Below are positions 26,715-35,231 of a stretch of 64,000 bases of DNA, in pieces. Below the pieces are notes generated by a model, which saw only the letters and a list, made by a program, of their open reading frames with translations, had not been told where the DNA came from and made no database searches. The position numbers were made by a program, and so were the translations under genes. The DNA lies in contig CACYQD010000008.1 of NCBI GenBank assembly GCA_902776475.1, positions 1 through 64,000 on the forward strand, in the 5' to 3' direction. Position 1 is the first letter of the stretch. Every line of letters begins with the position of its first letter. Source of the DNA: an uncultured Prevotellaceae bacterium (GTDB lineage: Bacteria; Bacteroidota; Bacteroidia; Bacteroidales; Bacteroidaceae).

Positions 26715-29700
26715 ATGATGAGAAATTTATTTACTTGCCTATGTCTATGGCTTGCTTTTTCAGCCACGACATACGCACAGCAGGGAATTAAGGGGCGAAT
26801 CGTGGACAAACAATCGAAGGAAGGCATCTTACAGGCCACCCTTCAGTTGCTCCGTACAGACAGTACGTTCGTCAAGGGTGCGCTTTCCGATGAGGAAGGC
26901 AACTTCACCATGCCGGTGGACAGTGCTGGCACGTATATCCTCAAGATTACGAGCGTGGGATATACAACAATCGCTAAACGCCTTACCTTGGCAGAGGGCA
27001 AGGAAGCCGACCTCGGCGATGTCACCATGAGCGGCGACGCCATCCTCCTTAAGGGCATCACCGCCACGGGAATGGCATCGAAGGTCGTGGTCAAGGAAGA
27101 CACCTTCGTTTACAACTCCGCCGCCTACCGTGTGCCGGAAGGATCGGTCGTGGAGGAACTGGTGAGGAAACTCCCTGGTGCACAGGTGGATGATGATGGC
27201 AAGATCACCATCAATGGCAAGCAGGTGAAGAAAATCCTCGTTGATGGCAAGGAGTTCATGACCGGTGACACCCAGACTGCCCTGAAGAACCTCCCCACAT
27301 CGATTGTCAATCAGATCAAGGCTTACGATGAGCGGAGCGACCTTGCCCGCATCACCGGTATTGACGACGGTGAGGAGCAGACCGTGCTCGACTTTGGTCT
27401 CAAACCAGGTATGAACAAGGGGTTCTTCGGCAATTTAGACCTCGCCATTGGTACGCATGAGCGCTATGCAGAGCGTGTGATGGCTGCGTTGTTTAAAGAT
27501 AAGTACAGAATCATGTTGATGGGCAGCGCCAACAACACCAATGATATGGGCTTCCCCGGCGGCGGTGGCCGTAGAGGTGGCGGCGGCATGGGAGGCGGAG
27601 GCAATGGCCTCAACACTTCGAAGATGATTGGCCTGCAGTTCAACTACGAGGATACGGACAAGTTGAAGGCAGACGCCAGTGTCAGGTGGAACCACAGCAA
27701 TGGCGATATTTACTCGAAGCAGTCAACGCAGAACTTTGTGGGTGTCACGAAGTCGTTTGAAAACAGCATCAACCAAAACTATACTCGTCGTAACTCATGG
27801 AACGGTCAGATGCGCGTGGAGTGGACTCCCGATTCAATGACCAATATCATGTTCCGGCCGAGTTTCACTGTCTCGTCCAATGACGGCAACCAGTCCTCGG
27901 TGTCTGCCTCCTTCAATGACGATCCATATCTTTATGTCGTTGATCCGCTCTCAGAGGAAGGTTTGAAACAGCTCGCCAGATACAGCGCCGACAGTACGAG
28001 GATCATCGTCAACCAGCAGAACAGCGTCAACCTCTCCTATGGCAAGTCGAATTCGCTCAACGGTATGTTGCAGTACAACCGCAAGCTCAACAACCGCGGC
28101 CGCAACATCACCCTGCGTGTCGATGGCAACTACAGTGACAACGACAATACAAGCCTTTCCATCAGCAGGACTACGCTCTACCAGACCCTGAGCTATCTCG
28201 GTCTTGACTCAACCTACCAGACCAACCGATACAGCCTGACGCCGAGTACCCGTAAAGGTTACTCGCTCCAGACGGTCTATACCGAGCCGATCGCCAGGAC
28301 CATGTTCATGCAGTTGAGTTATCGCTACAACTACAGCTACAACGAGAGTGATCGTTCCACTTATGACTTCGGCTATCTCGGCACAGCTTTTTCCGAGGGT
28401 ATCGTGCCCCGTTACCGCACATGGGCTCCCTATCTTGACCGCGTGTCTGACGGCATCGAGAGCCATAAGGAAAAGAACCTGAGCCGTTATTCGGAGTATA
28501 AGAACTACACTCACGACATCCAGCTCACCTATCGTTGGATCCAGCCCAAGTTCCAACTCAATGCTGGAGTCATGATGCAGCCGGTACACACACGTTATGA
28601 GCAACATTTTAAGCTTGATACAGTAACCGTCAGAAACGTCACTAATATTTCACCGACGCTCGACTTCCGCTATCGTTTCAACCAGTTGAGCAACCTCCGC
28701 ATCCAATACCGCGGAACGACCTCGCAACCCAGCATGTCTGACCTGCTCGACATCATCGACGACAGCAACCCGCTCAGCATCACCAAGGGTAATCCGGGTC
28801 TGAAGCCATCGTTCACCAACAACTTCAACCTGTTCTACAACACCTATATGCAGGCACATCAGCGTTCGGTCATGACGTTTGTCAACTTCAGTACTACTCG
28901 AAACAACATCAGCAACTTGGTGACTTACGACGACCAGACTGGTGGTCGCACCACTCAGCCTGAGAATATCAACGGCAACTGGAACGTGAATGGTGCTTTC
29001 ATGTTCAACACGGCAATTGACAGCATTGGCAACTGGAATATCAACACCTTCACCAACTTGGGCTATGTCAACAATGTGAGCTACCTCTTCGACAACATGG
29101 AACATGTATCGAAGAAGAACTATACGCGCACCACGACTGTGATGGAACGTCTCTCTTTCTCCTACCGCAATTCCTGGCTGGAAGTGGAACCCAATGGAGT
29201 GGTTAACTATACCCACGCCCGCAACAAATTGCAGAGCGCAAGTGACCTCGACACCTGGACCTTCTCTTACGGTGTCAACATCAACCTCTATGCACCGTGG
29301 GGCACCAGTTTCTCCACCAGCATCAGCGAGAACTCGCGCAGAGGATACAACGACGCTTCGATGAACAACAACGAACTGTTGTGGAATGCACAGATCAGCC
29401 ATGGTTTCCTCAAGGGCAACGCATTGACTATCAGCCTGCAGTTCTATGACATTCTCCATCAGCAGAGCAACTTCAGCCGTGTCATCAATGACATGATGCG
29501 TAGAGATACCGAGTACAACAACATCAGCAGCTACGCATTGCTCCATGCGATCTATCGTTTCAACGCCTTCGGTGGCAAACAGGCCCGCCAGATGGGTCCC
29601 GGAATGCTCCCCGGTGGTATGCCTATGATGCCTCCTGGAGGTTTCGGCGGTGGCCGTCCCGGTGGTGGTCGTCCTGGTGGCGGCGGTGGCTTCGGCGGTG

Positions 29701-29783
29701 GTCGTCCTGGTGGCGGCTTCGGCGGTGGCTTCGGCGGCGGACGTCCTGGTGGCGGCTTCGGCGGCCCGATGATGGTCGATTAA
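26715..29783 (+). CDS. TonB-receptor-like outer-membrane barrel with CarboxypepD-reg domain and Gly-rich tail
   Basis: About 1022 residues. Signal peptide MMRNLFTCLCLWLAFSATTYA; N-terminal carboxypeptidase-regulatory-like domain (GIKGRIVDKQSKEGILQATL, about 25-110); plug-like domain (VVEELVRKLPGAQVDDDGKI, then KILVDGKEFMTGD). A large beta-barrel with many aromatic/polar strands follows, as in the OMP_b-brl family found in Bacteroidetes. A Gly/Arg tract (GGGGRRGGGGMGGGG) interrupts the barrel near residue 285. The last 60 residues are RPGGGFGG-type repeats ending PMMVD. No SusD partner is present. It probably imports or exports an unknown ligand, or is structural. A start at 26643 would add 24 residues before the signal peptide. 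Confidence 0.8.
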   Translation: MMRNLFTCLCLWLAFSATTYAQQGIKGRIVDKQSKEGILQATLQLLRTDSTFVKGALSDEEGNFTMPVDSAGTYILKITSVGYTTIAKRLTLAEGKEADLGDVTMSGDAILLKGITATGMASKVVVKEDTFVYNSAAYRVPEGSVVEELVRKLPGAQVDDDGKITINGKQVKKILVDGKEFMTGDTQTALKNLPTSIVNQIKAYDERSDLARITGIDDGEEQTVLDFGLKPGMNKGFFGNLDLAIGTHERYAERVMAALFKDKYRIMLMGSANNTNDMGFPGGGGRRGGGGMGGGGNGLNTSKMIGLQFNYEDTDKLKADASVRWNHSNGDIYSKQSTQNFVGVTKSFENSINQNYTRRNSWNGQMRVEWTPDSMTNIMFRPSFTVSSNDGNQSSVSASFNDDPYLYVVDPLSEEGLKQLARYSADSTRIIVNQQNSVNLSYGKSNSLNGMLQYNRKLNNRGRNITLRVDGNYSDNDNTSLSISRTTLYQTLSYLGLDSTYQTNRYSLTPSTRKGYSLQTVYTEPIARTMFMQLSYRYNYSYNESDRSTYDFGYLGTAFSEGIVPRYRTWAPYLDRVSDGIESHKEKNLSRYSEYKNYTHDIQLTYRWIQPKFQLNAGVMMQPVHTRYEQHFKLDTVTVRNVTNISPTLDFRYRFNQLSNLRIQYRGTTSQPSMSDLLDIIDDSNPLSITKGNPGLKPSFTNNFNLFYNTYMQAHQRSVMTFVNFSTTRNNISNLVTYDDQTGGRTTQPENINGNWNVNGAFMFNTAIDSIGNWNINTFTNLGYVNNVSYLFDNMEHVSKKNYTRTTTVMERLSFSYRNSWLEVEPNGVVNYTHARNKLQSASDLDTWTFSYGVNINLYAPWGTSFSTSISENSRRGYNDASMNNNELLWNAQISHGFLKGNALTISLQFYDILHQQSNFSRVINDMMRRDTEYNNISSYALLHAIYRFNAFGGKQARQMGPGMLPGGMPMMPPGGFGGGRPGGGRPGGGGGFGGGRPGGGFGGGFGGGRPGGGFGGPMMVD
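29636..29778 (+). repeat. Gly-rich coding repeat (GGCCGTCCCGGTGGTGG-type)
   Basis: Imperfect repeats of a GGCGG(T/C)GGxCGTCCTGGTGG unit encode GGGRPGGGFGG runs at the C-terminus of the barrel protein. Low complexity makes length variation by slippage plausible. Confidence 0.7.
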
Positions 29784-29807
29784 AGAAACGAATTGAAGAA
29801 TCAAATT

Positions 29808-29839
29808 GTAGAGACGTCACAGTGTGGCGTCTCTTTTGT
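29808..29839 (+). terminator. terminator element, plus copy of a duplicated palindrome
   Basis: Begins GTAGAGACGTCACA, pairs with TGTGGCGTCTCT (one G-U pair) and runs into TTTTGTTG. It ends the barrel gene. The same sequence appears inverted 12 bases further on. Confidence 0.8.
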
Positions 29840-29850
29840 TGTCTGCACCT

Positions 29851-29886
29851 AAAAAGAAAAAAGACGCCACGATGTGACGTCTCTAC
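29851..29886 (-). terminator. terminator element, minus copy of a duplicated palindrome
   Basis: On the minus strand the element again begins GTAGAGACGTCACA, pairs with GTGGCGTCT and runs into TTTTTTCTTTTT. It starts right after the stop of the S4-domain gene at 29887. Confidence 0.8.
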
Positions 29887-30300
29887 TTATTCATCATCTT
29901 CGTCGTCGTCGAATCCGAAGAGCGAGGGTTCGACAAACGCCTCTATCTGGCGCCGGTCTCGTTTTGTGGGACGGCCGGTTCCGCGGGCGCGGTCAACAAA
30001 CCCGCTGATGCGGCTCATCTCCAGAATCTCATACTGCTTAGGATCAGTGACGTTTTCATAGACCTCAGGGATGAGTTTTGCTCCCACACGGTTTTCGATG
30101 CATTGCAGGATGCGGAAAGAGTAGGTCACCGGTGGCTTCTTGACATTGACCACCTCGCCCACCTTGACGGGGCGGGATGGTTTGACGTTCATCCCTCCGA
30201 TGGTCACTCGGCCGTTTTTGCAGGCATCCGCGGCGATGGAACGGGTCTTGAAGATGCGGGCCGCCCAAAGCCATTTGTCTATTCTCGCCTCATTGTTCAT
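29887..30300 (-). CDS. S4-domain RNA-binding protein (Hsp15-like)
   Basis: A 137-residue protein whose first 60 residues are an S4 RNA-binding domain: [27 protein letters not shown] followed by [11 protein letters not shown]. The tail is basic ([17 protein letters not shown]) and then acidic ([10 protein letters not shown]). The S4-first layout and RPTKRDRR match the HslR/Hsp15 group that binds stalled 50S subunits carrying peptidyl-tRNA. That would suit its position overlapping pth by 11 bases; the role is inferred. Confidence 0.82.
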   Translation of the reverse strand: MNNEARIDKWLWAARIFKTRSIAADACKNGRVTIGGMNVKPSRPVKVGEVVNVKKPPVTYSFRILQCIENRVGAKLIPEVYENVTDPKQYEILEMSRISGFVDRARGTGRPTKRDRRQIEAFVEPSLFGFDDDEDDE

Positions 30301-30883
30301 CTTTCACCGGATTGGCAGGTTTGCGCTTGTTGTACTGGTTCATCGTGATGTTGACGCCGGCCAGTACAAAACTCTTGATGATCTCTATGGCCGTGGTGAT
30401 GCTGGGGCGCAGCACCTCCATTTCGCTTTCTTCAAAATGGCCCAGCACATAGTCGACTTGGCTGCCACGGGGGAAATCGCTGCCGATGCCCACCCGCAGG
30501 CGCGGATATTGTTGCCCGATCAACTGCTGGATATGTCCCAGTCCGTTGTGGGTGCCGGCGCTGCCGCTGGCCTTGAGACGGAGCGTGCCCAGGGGAAGCG
30601 ACAGGTCATCGACTACGACCAGCATTCTCGCTTCGTCGATGTTCTCCTTGTTGAGCCAGTAGCGCACGGCGTTGCCGCTGAGGTTCATGTAGGTTGTGGG
30701 CTTGAGCAGGAACAACTTGCGCCCCTTCAGCGAAGTCTCGGCCACATACCCGTAGCGGCGGTCGTCGAAAACAATATTGGACGCCTCGGCAAAGGCGTCC
30801 AATACCATATATCCCATGTTATGGCGGGTCTCTGCATATTCCATGCCAGGGTTGCCAAGACCCACGATAAGATACTTGTCCAT
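30290..30883 (-). CDS. pth: peptidyl-tRNA hydrolase
   Basis: Releases tRNA from peptidyl-tRNAs that dropped off ribosomes. Key residues: Asn in [18 protein letters not shown] with the catalytic His, [19 protein letters not shown] with Asp, and [12 protein letters not shown] with the third conserved Asn. 197 residues, normal. It is preceded by rplY (18-base gap) and overlaps the S4 gene; the rplY-pth pairing is widespread in bacteria. Confidence 0.95.
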   Translation of the reverse strand: MDKYLIVGLGNPGMEYAETRHNMGYMVLDAFAEASNIVFDDRRYGYVAETSLKGRKLFLLKPTTYMNLSGNAVRYWLNKENIDEARMLVVVDDLSLPLGTLRLKASGSAGTHNGLGHIQQLIGQQYPRLRVGIGSDFPRGSQVDYVLGHFEESEMEVLRPSITTAIEIIKSFVLAGVNITMNQYNKRKPANPVKDEQ

Positions 30884-30901
30884 GTACGGAGGAGGTTGGG
30901 G

Positions 30902-31513
30902 TTACTCTGCAGCTTCCTCAGTTTCCTCAGCAGCAGCGTTCTTGGAGGCTGCGCGGGTCATCTTGATGGAGCAGACCACCACTTCCTTGCTTGTGGCGAT
31001 GTCAAGACCCTCGAAGCTGAGCTGACCCACCTTGATGCTCTTGCCGATGCGGAGGTCGGTCACGTCGATGTCAAGCTGCTCGGGAATCTGGCGGAAAGGA
31101 GCAGTCACTTCGATCTTGCGGATAGACAGGTTCATACGGCCACCGTCGCGGATACCCTGTGCAAGGCCGACGAGGTGTACGGGAATGCCGATGGTCAGCG
31201 GTTTCTCCTCGTTGATCTCGAAGAAGTCGATGTGCAGGATGGCGTCAGTGGTGGGGTGGAACTGGATTTCCTTCATCACTGCTGTGTGCTTCTCGCCCTC
31301 GATGTCGATGTTGGCGACATACACGTGCGGGGTATAAACCAATTTGCGGAGGTCGGTGGCCAGAATGGCGAATGCCTTGGCAAGGGGTTTGCCGTCCTCA
31401 CCCTTGGCCTCTCCATACAGGTTGCAGGGCACATAACCTTCTTTCCTCAATTCTTTGGTTGCTTTCTTGCCGGTAGCTGTCCTCAGTTTGCCGGCGACGC
31501 TCATTTCTTTCAT
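30902..31513 (-). CDS. rplY: 50S ribosomal protein L25/general stress protein Ctc
   Basis: Binds 5S rRNA in the large subunit. It begins MKEMSVAGKLRTATGKKATKELRKEGYVPCNLYG (an N-terminal L25 domain), then a C-terminal TL5-type beta domain (IPVHLVGLAQGIRDGGRM, DVTDLRIGKSIKVGQL) and an acidic Ala/Glu tail. At 203 residues it is the two-domain Ctc form. It is transcribed from a long structured leader (to about 31686) and heads the rplY-pth-S4 operon. Confidence 0.94.
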   Translation of the reverse strand: MKEMSVAGKLRTATGKKATKELRKEGYVPCNLYGEAKGEDGKPLAKAFAILATDLRKLVYTPHVYVANIDIEGEKHTAVMKEIQFHPTTDAILHIDFFEINEEKPLTIGIPVHLVGLAQGIRDGGRMNLSIRKIEVTAPFRQIPEQLDIDVTDLRIGKSIKVGQLSFEGLDIATSKEVVVCSIKMTRAASKNAAAEETEEAAE

Positions 31514-31697
31514 TTTGCTTTGAATTTTAAATGTGTTACTCTAAATTAAGTGTTCTTGGTTTGCTTAATTCGCCATCACACGAAATCTTTCTTCCAACCA
31601 TTCGGATGCCAGGTCCCGCCTGGCTGCCTTATGGCACGGGAAAGCCGGATATAACCGGGCTTTCAATCGGGTGTGCTAAAAAAGCGGTGCAAAGGTA
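31514..31697 (-). promoter_or_regulatory. structured 5' leader and promoter of the rplY operon
   Basis: A -7 element TACCTTTG lies at 31690-31697 (minus), leaving about 170 untranslated bases before rplY. Within it I see a perfect 6-bp hairpin GCCAGG/CCTGGC (31608-31624) with 5-base loop, TGCC-ATAA-GGCA beside it, and an AAAGCC(C)GG/CCGGCTTT stem (31641-31663) enclosed by GCAC/GTGC. Such compact structure ahead of a ribosomal-protein gene suggests autogenous control. I do not recognise a named RNA family. The rest of the 339-base gap to nusB holds the nusB promoter. Confidence 0.55.
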
Positions 31698-31770
31698 CGC
31701 ATTTATTTCCGAAAACCATTCATCGGGAGAGAAAAAAACATCATCCAATTGAATATTTTATTCCGTTTTC

Positions 31771-31801
31771 TTGCAGAAACCAATGAAAAGCGTTATTTTT
31801 G
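31771..31801 (+). promoter_or_regulatory. promoter of nusB
   Basis: TTG at 31771-31773, 20-base spacer, TATTTTTG at 31794-31801. Leader about 48 bases to the start at 31853. Confidence 0.6.
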
Positions 31802-31852
31802 CATCATTGTTCGTAAATCTCAAAAACACATAACGTCAAAGCGAGTTTTCAC

Positions 31853-32800
31853 ATGATAAACAGGGAATTAATTAGGATAAAGATCGTACAGTTAACCTAT
31901 GCATACTATCAGAACGGCACCAATAACCTGAATAAAGCGGAGAACGAATTGGTATACAGCCTGTCTATGTCCTATTCACTCTACAACTATCTCCTGCTGC
32001 TCATTGTTGCCGTGACCAGGGAAATGAGGCGCAGGGTAGAGGTCGGTTCTTCGAGAGCTGCCAGAGAAGGACTCCCCATGCCGTCCAACAAATTCAGCGA
32101 GAACCGTTTCGCCCGTCAGCTTGAAGACAATCTCATGCTCCAGGATTTCGTCGAGGAGCAGAAATTGTCATGGAACGACGATATAGAGTTTGTCAGGAAA
32201 ATCTGCAACATCATCGAGCAGAGTCAGATCTATCAGGAATACATGGCCGCCGAGGAAGATACCTACGAAGCCGACCGCGAGGTGTGGCGCAAGTTGTATA
32301 AGGCTGTCATTCAGGAGAACGCCGATCTGGATGCCCTGCTGGAGGAGAAAAGCCTCTACTGGAATGACGACAAGGAAGTGGTCGATACGTTTGTGCTCAA
32401 GACCATCAAGCGTTTTGACCTGTCGAACGGCAAGAAACAGGAACTGCTTCCCGAGTATGATGATGAGGAGGACAAGGCTTTCGCCTGCAAACTCTTCCGG
32501 GCCACAATCCTGAATGCCGATCAGTATCAACGCTATATGAGTGATGCTTCACGCAACTGGGATTTCTCCCGGTTGGCCTACATGGACGTGGTGATCATGC
32601 AGATTGCCATCGCCGAGATGATGACCTTCCCCAATATCCCCATCAGCGTCACCATCAATGAATATGTCGATCTGGCCAAGCTCTACAGCACAGCCAAGAG
32701 CGGTGGCTACATCAACGGCATGCTCGATACCATCGCCCGTTATCTGGTGGATAGTGGTGAACTGCTCAAGGCCATCGACCCTCCCCGTTCAAGAAAATAA
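31853..32800 (+). CDS. nusB: transcription antitermination protein NusB (long Bacteroidetes form)
   Basis: Part of the rRNA antitermination complex with NusE/S10 at boxA. At 315 residues it is about twice the E. coli length. The NusB fold is the C-terminal half: ANLFRATILN-like ACKLFRATILNADQYQRYM, NWDFSRLAYMDVVIMQIAIAEMM, then FPNIPISVTINEYVDLAKLYSTAKSGGYINGMLD. The N-terminal half (about 1-180) is a second helical region starting MINRELIRIKIVQLTYAYYQ. It begins a plus-strand run with yajC, ybbR-like and coaE genes. Confidence 0.92.
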   Translation: MINRELIRIKIVQLTYAYYQNGTNNLNKAENELVYSLSMSYSLYNYLLLLIVAVTREMRRRVEVGSSRAAREGLPMPSNKFSENRFARQLEDNLMLQDFVEEQKLSWNDDIEFVRKICNIIEQSQIYQEYMAAEEDTYEADREVWRKLYKAVIQENADLDALLEEKSLYWNDDKEVVDTFVLKTIKRFDLSNGKKQELLPEYDDEEDKAFACKLFRATILNADQYQRYMSDASRNWDFSRLAYMDVVIMQIAIAEMMTFPNIPISVTINEYVDLAKLYSTAKSGGYINGMLDTIARYLVDSGELLKAIDPPRSRK

Positions 32801-32818
32801 ACATTCACTAAATCATAA

Positions 32819-33157
32819 ATGTCAATGAACACATCGATTTTACTGGCTGCTCAGGGAGCAGCATCCGGTGGCGGCATGGAGATGCTCATCATGATGGTGG
32901 CGATTTTCGCCATCATGTGGTTCTTCATGATCCGTCCGCAACAAAAGAAACAAAAGGAAATCCGCAACTTCCAGAATGCGCTGAGTGAGGGAACGAAAGT
33001 CGTGACTGGCGGTGGCATCTACGGCACCGTGAAGCGCATCGACCTCTCCACCAATAAAGTGGAGGTGGAGATCGCCCGTGGCGTAGTCATCGAGGTTGAC
33101 AAGTCCTACGTCTTCGCCGATGCCACAGCACTGCAAACCGGACAGCCAGCCAAGTAA
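32819..33157 (+). CDS. yajC: Sec translocase accessory subunit YajC
   Basis: A 112-residue single-span protein: transmembrane segment MLIMMVAIFAIMWFFMIRP (about 22-40), the conserved RPQQKKQKE immediately after, then a cytoplasmic beta domain GTKVVTGGGIYGTVKRID. This is the YajC pattern; it associates with SecDF. 18-base gap from nusB. A second Met (MNTSIL) two codons on is also possible as start. Confidence 0.93.
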   Translation: MSMNTSILLAAQGAASGGGMEMLIMMVAIFAIMWFFMIRPQQKKQKEIRNFQNALSEGTKVVTGGGIYGTVKRIDLSTNKVEVEIARGVVIEVDKSYVFADATALQTGQPAK

Positions 33158-33163
33158 CCATTG

Positions 33164-34144
33164 ATGAGAGGCACGCTAAATCCATTTCCAGATAAACTCA
33201 GGAACTTCTTTCTCTGGCTCAAGAGCAAGGAGTTTCTGGTTTTTTTGTTCTTTTTCCTCGTCAGCAGCGCCTTCTGGGTGATGATGGCCGTCAAGGACAC
33301 CATGGAACGGGAAATCGTCATCCCTGTCAGGATGGTCAACGTGCCCAAGAATGTGGTCATCACCGAGAACATCGACCAAATCAGGGTCACCATCAGGGAC
33401 AATGGTTATAACATCATTGGCTTCTACCTCGACAATGACCGTGTCATCGAAGTCAATTTCCATGATTTCTCCAAGACGGAGGAGGGCAAGGTGTCTGTCT
33501 CCAGTTCAGAATTGCATAAGGTCGTCAAGAGCAAATTAGGGCGCTCGGCAGAGATTTTGAGCATCAAGCCCGACAAGATAGAGATGTATTACAACTACGG
33601 CGACTACAAAATTGTACCCGTCAAGTTGTATGGCTCTGTGACACCAGCCGACAACTATGTGCTGGCTTTCAGCCGGATCAAACCTGACAGTGTCAAGGTG
33701 TATGCCTCCACCTCCCGGTTGGCGAAGATCGACTCGGTGAAAACCAGTTATGTCCGCATCTCCGACGTCTCCGGCCAAGTGACCAAAGTCTTGTCGCTCC
33801 AGAAAATCAGCGGCGTGAAGTTCGAACCCAACAATGTCACCCTTGAGACCCATGCCGAGGTGAAGGTGGAGACGACCACGGAAGTGCCGATCCGGACCAT
33901 CAACGTACCAGAGGGGATGGTGATGCGCACCTTCCCGCCCAGAGTGACGGTGTCCTATGTGGTGATGGAGAGCATGGCTAAGAGCATTACGGAAGACGAC
34001 TTCTCCGTCGTGGTGGATTATAACGACTTGGATACCAGCATCGAGCAGCAGTCGTTGCCGCTCCGGCTCATGAAGGCTCCCAATATGGCCAAGAGGGTGA
34101 AGCTTCCTTTCACCAATGTGGACTATCTGCTAGAAAGCAACTGA
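33164..34144 (+). CDS. YbbR-domain membrane protein
   Basis: Single N-terminal membrane segment (FLVFLFFFLVSSAFWVMMAV, about 27-46) followed by an extracytoplasmic region of YbbR-like beta domains (IPVRMVNVPKNVVITENIDQIRV; IVPVKLYGSVTPADNYVLA; EVPIRTINVPEGMVMRTFP). In Firmicutes such proteins (CdaR) regulate diadenylate cyclase; in Bacteroidetes the role is unknown and no cyclase gene is adjacent. ATG at 33164 is taken as start; TTG at 33161 is also open. Lies 6 bases after yajC and 1 base before coaE. Confidence 0.78.
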   Translation: MRGTLNPFPDKLRNFFLWLKSKEFLVFLFFFLVSSAFWVMMAVKDTMEREIVIPVRMVNVPKNVVITENIDQIRVTIRDNGYNIIGFYLDNDRVIEVNFHDFSKTEEGKVSVSSSELHKVVKSKLGRSAEILSIKPDKIEMYYNYGDYKIVPVKLYGSVTPADNYVLAFSRIKPDSVKVYASTSRLAKIDSVKTSYVRISDVSGQVTKVLSLQKISGVKFEPNNVTLETHAEVKVETTTEVPIRTINVPEGMVMRTFPPRVTVSYVVMESMAKSITEDDFSVVVDYNDLDTSIEQQSLPLRLMKAPNMAKRVKLPFTNVDYLLESN

Positions 34145-34145
34145 C

Positions 34146-34742
34146 ATGGAAGATGTGGAAACCCTCAGGATTGCCATTACCGGCGGGATAGGCAGCGGCA
34201 AGTCGTATGTATGCCGTAGCCTTGAGCAACATGGAATCTGCGTCTATGACTGCGATGCTGCAGCCAAACGGCTTATGCGCACCTCGAGAACTCTCCGTCG
34301 CCAACTGACGCAGTTGATTGGCGAGGATACCTATGTTGACGGGCAGCTCAACAAGGCGGCCGTCGCTGGTTTCTTGATGCAGTCCGAGGAGCATACCCAG
34401 CAGGTGAATGCCATCGTGCATCCTGCTGTGGGAAGAGACTTCCTGCGGTCGGGGATGACTTGGATGGAATGTGCGATCCTTTTTGAAAGCGGTTTTGAGC
34501 GATATGTCGATAAGGTGGTGTGTGTCAGCGCGCCCATTGAGGTCCGCATCCGCAGGGTGATGGACCGCGACGGCATCACCCGTGAGAAGACCTTGGAATG
34601 GATGTCACGTCAGTTGCCCCAGGAAGAGGTGCTCGTCCGCAGTGATTATGAGATCGTCAACGATGGCATTTGTGATGTCGGGCAGCAGGTAGCTCACCTG
34701 CTGGAGCGGCTCAGCGAATCATCCAAGACCATAGATGCCTGA
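34146..34742 (+). CDS. coaE: dephospho-CoA kinase
   Basis: Last step of coenzyme A synthesis. P-loop GGIGSGKSYV is near residue 14; VYDCDAAAKRLM and the lid-region IRRVMDRDGITREK follow. 198 residues, normal. Its position after the YbbR gene looks co-transcribed. Confidence 0.92.
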   Translation: MEDVETLRIAITGGIGSGKSYVCRSLEQHGICVYDCDAAAKRLMRTSRTLRRQLTQLIGEDTYVDGQLNKAAVAGFLMQSEEHTQQVNAIVHPAVGRDFLRSGMTWMECAILFESGFERYVDKVVCVSAPIEVRIRRVMDRDGITREKTLEWMSRQLPQEEVLVRSDYEIVNDGICDVGQQVAHLLERLSESSKTIDA

Positions 34743-34786
34743 TATTTGAAAAGCAACAACAATCTTGATTATAAACAGAATAAACA

Positions 34787-35230
34787 ATGAAACAGACAAT
34801 TCTTTCGATAGCCAGGAAACCAGGGCTTTACAAACTGGTCTCAAGAGGTAAGAACAACCTGATCGTCGAGACGCTCGAAGAACCCCATCGCCGCATGCCG
34901 GTGTTCAACAGCGACCGTGTGACCAGTTTGGCCGACATCGCTATGTATACCGAGGAGGACGATGTGCCTCTGATGAACGTGATGGTGTCCATCCGTGACA
35001 AGGAGGAGTCTAAACCTTGCTCCATCAGTTTCAAGAAAGCCACCAGCGAGGAGCTTCGTGCTTATTTCGCCGAGGTGCTTCCCACCTTCGACCGTGACCG
35101 CGTGCATGACAGCGACATCCGCAAACTCCTGCAGTGGTATGACCTGCTCGTGAAGAACGGCATCACTGATTTCGAGGATGACCTCGAACCTACGGAAGGC
35201 GACAACATCGATGACCGCAAAGACCAATAA
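34787..35230 (+). CDS. DUF5606 family protein
   Basis: A 147-residue cytoplasmic protein opening [28 protein letters not shown], the pattern of the Bacteroidetes-restricted DUF5606 family as I recall it. [19 protein letters not shown] follows, then a helical half and an acidic tail. No catalytic motif is seen and the function is unknown. It ends 1 base before pepT. Confidence 0.8.
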   Translation: MKQTILSIARKPGLYKLVSRGKNNLIVETLEEPHRRMPVFNSDRVTSLADIAMYTEEDDVPLMNVMVSIRDKEESKPCSISFKKATSEELRAYFAEVLPTFDRDRVHDSDIRKLLQWYDLLVKNGITDFEDDLEPTEGDNIDDRKDQ

Positions 35231-35231
35231 G

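Noticed and set aside
28650-29804. 384-codon minus-strand frame with Thr/Ala-rich repeats
   Set aside because: Antisense of the barrel gene; the repeats mirror its Gly-rich coding tail.
30140-31549. 469-codon plus-strand frame
   Set aside because: Antisense to S4, pth and rplY, all clearly coding on minus.
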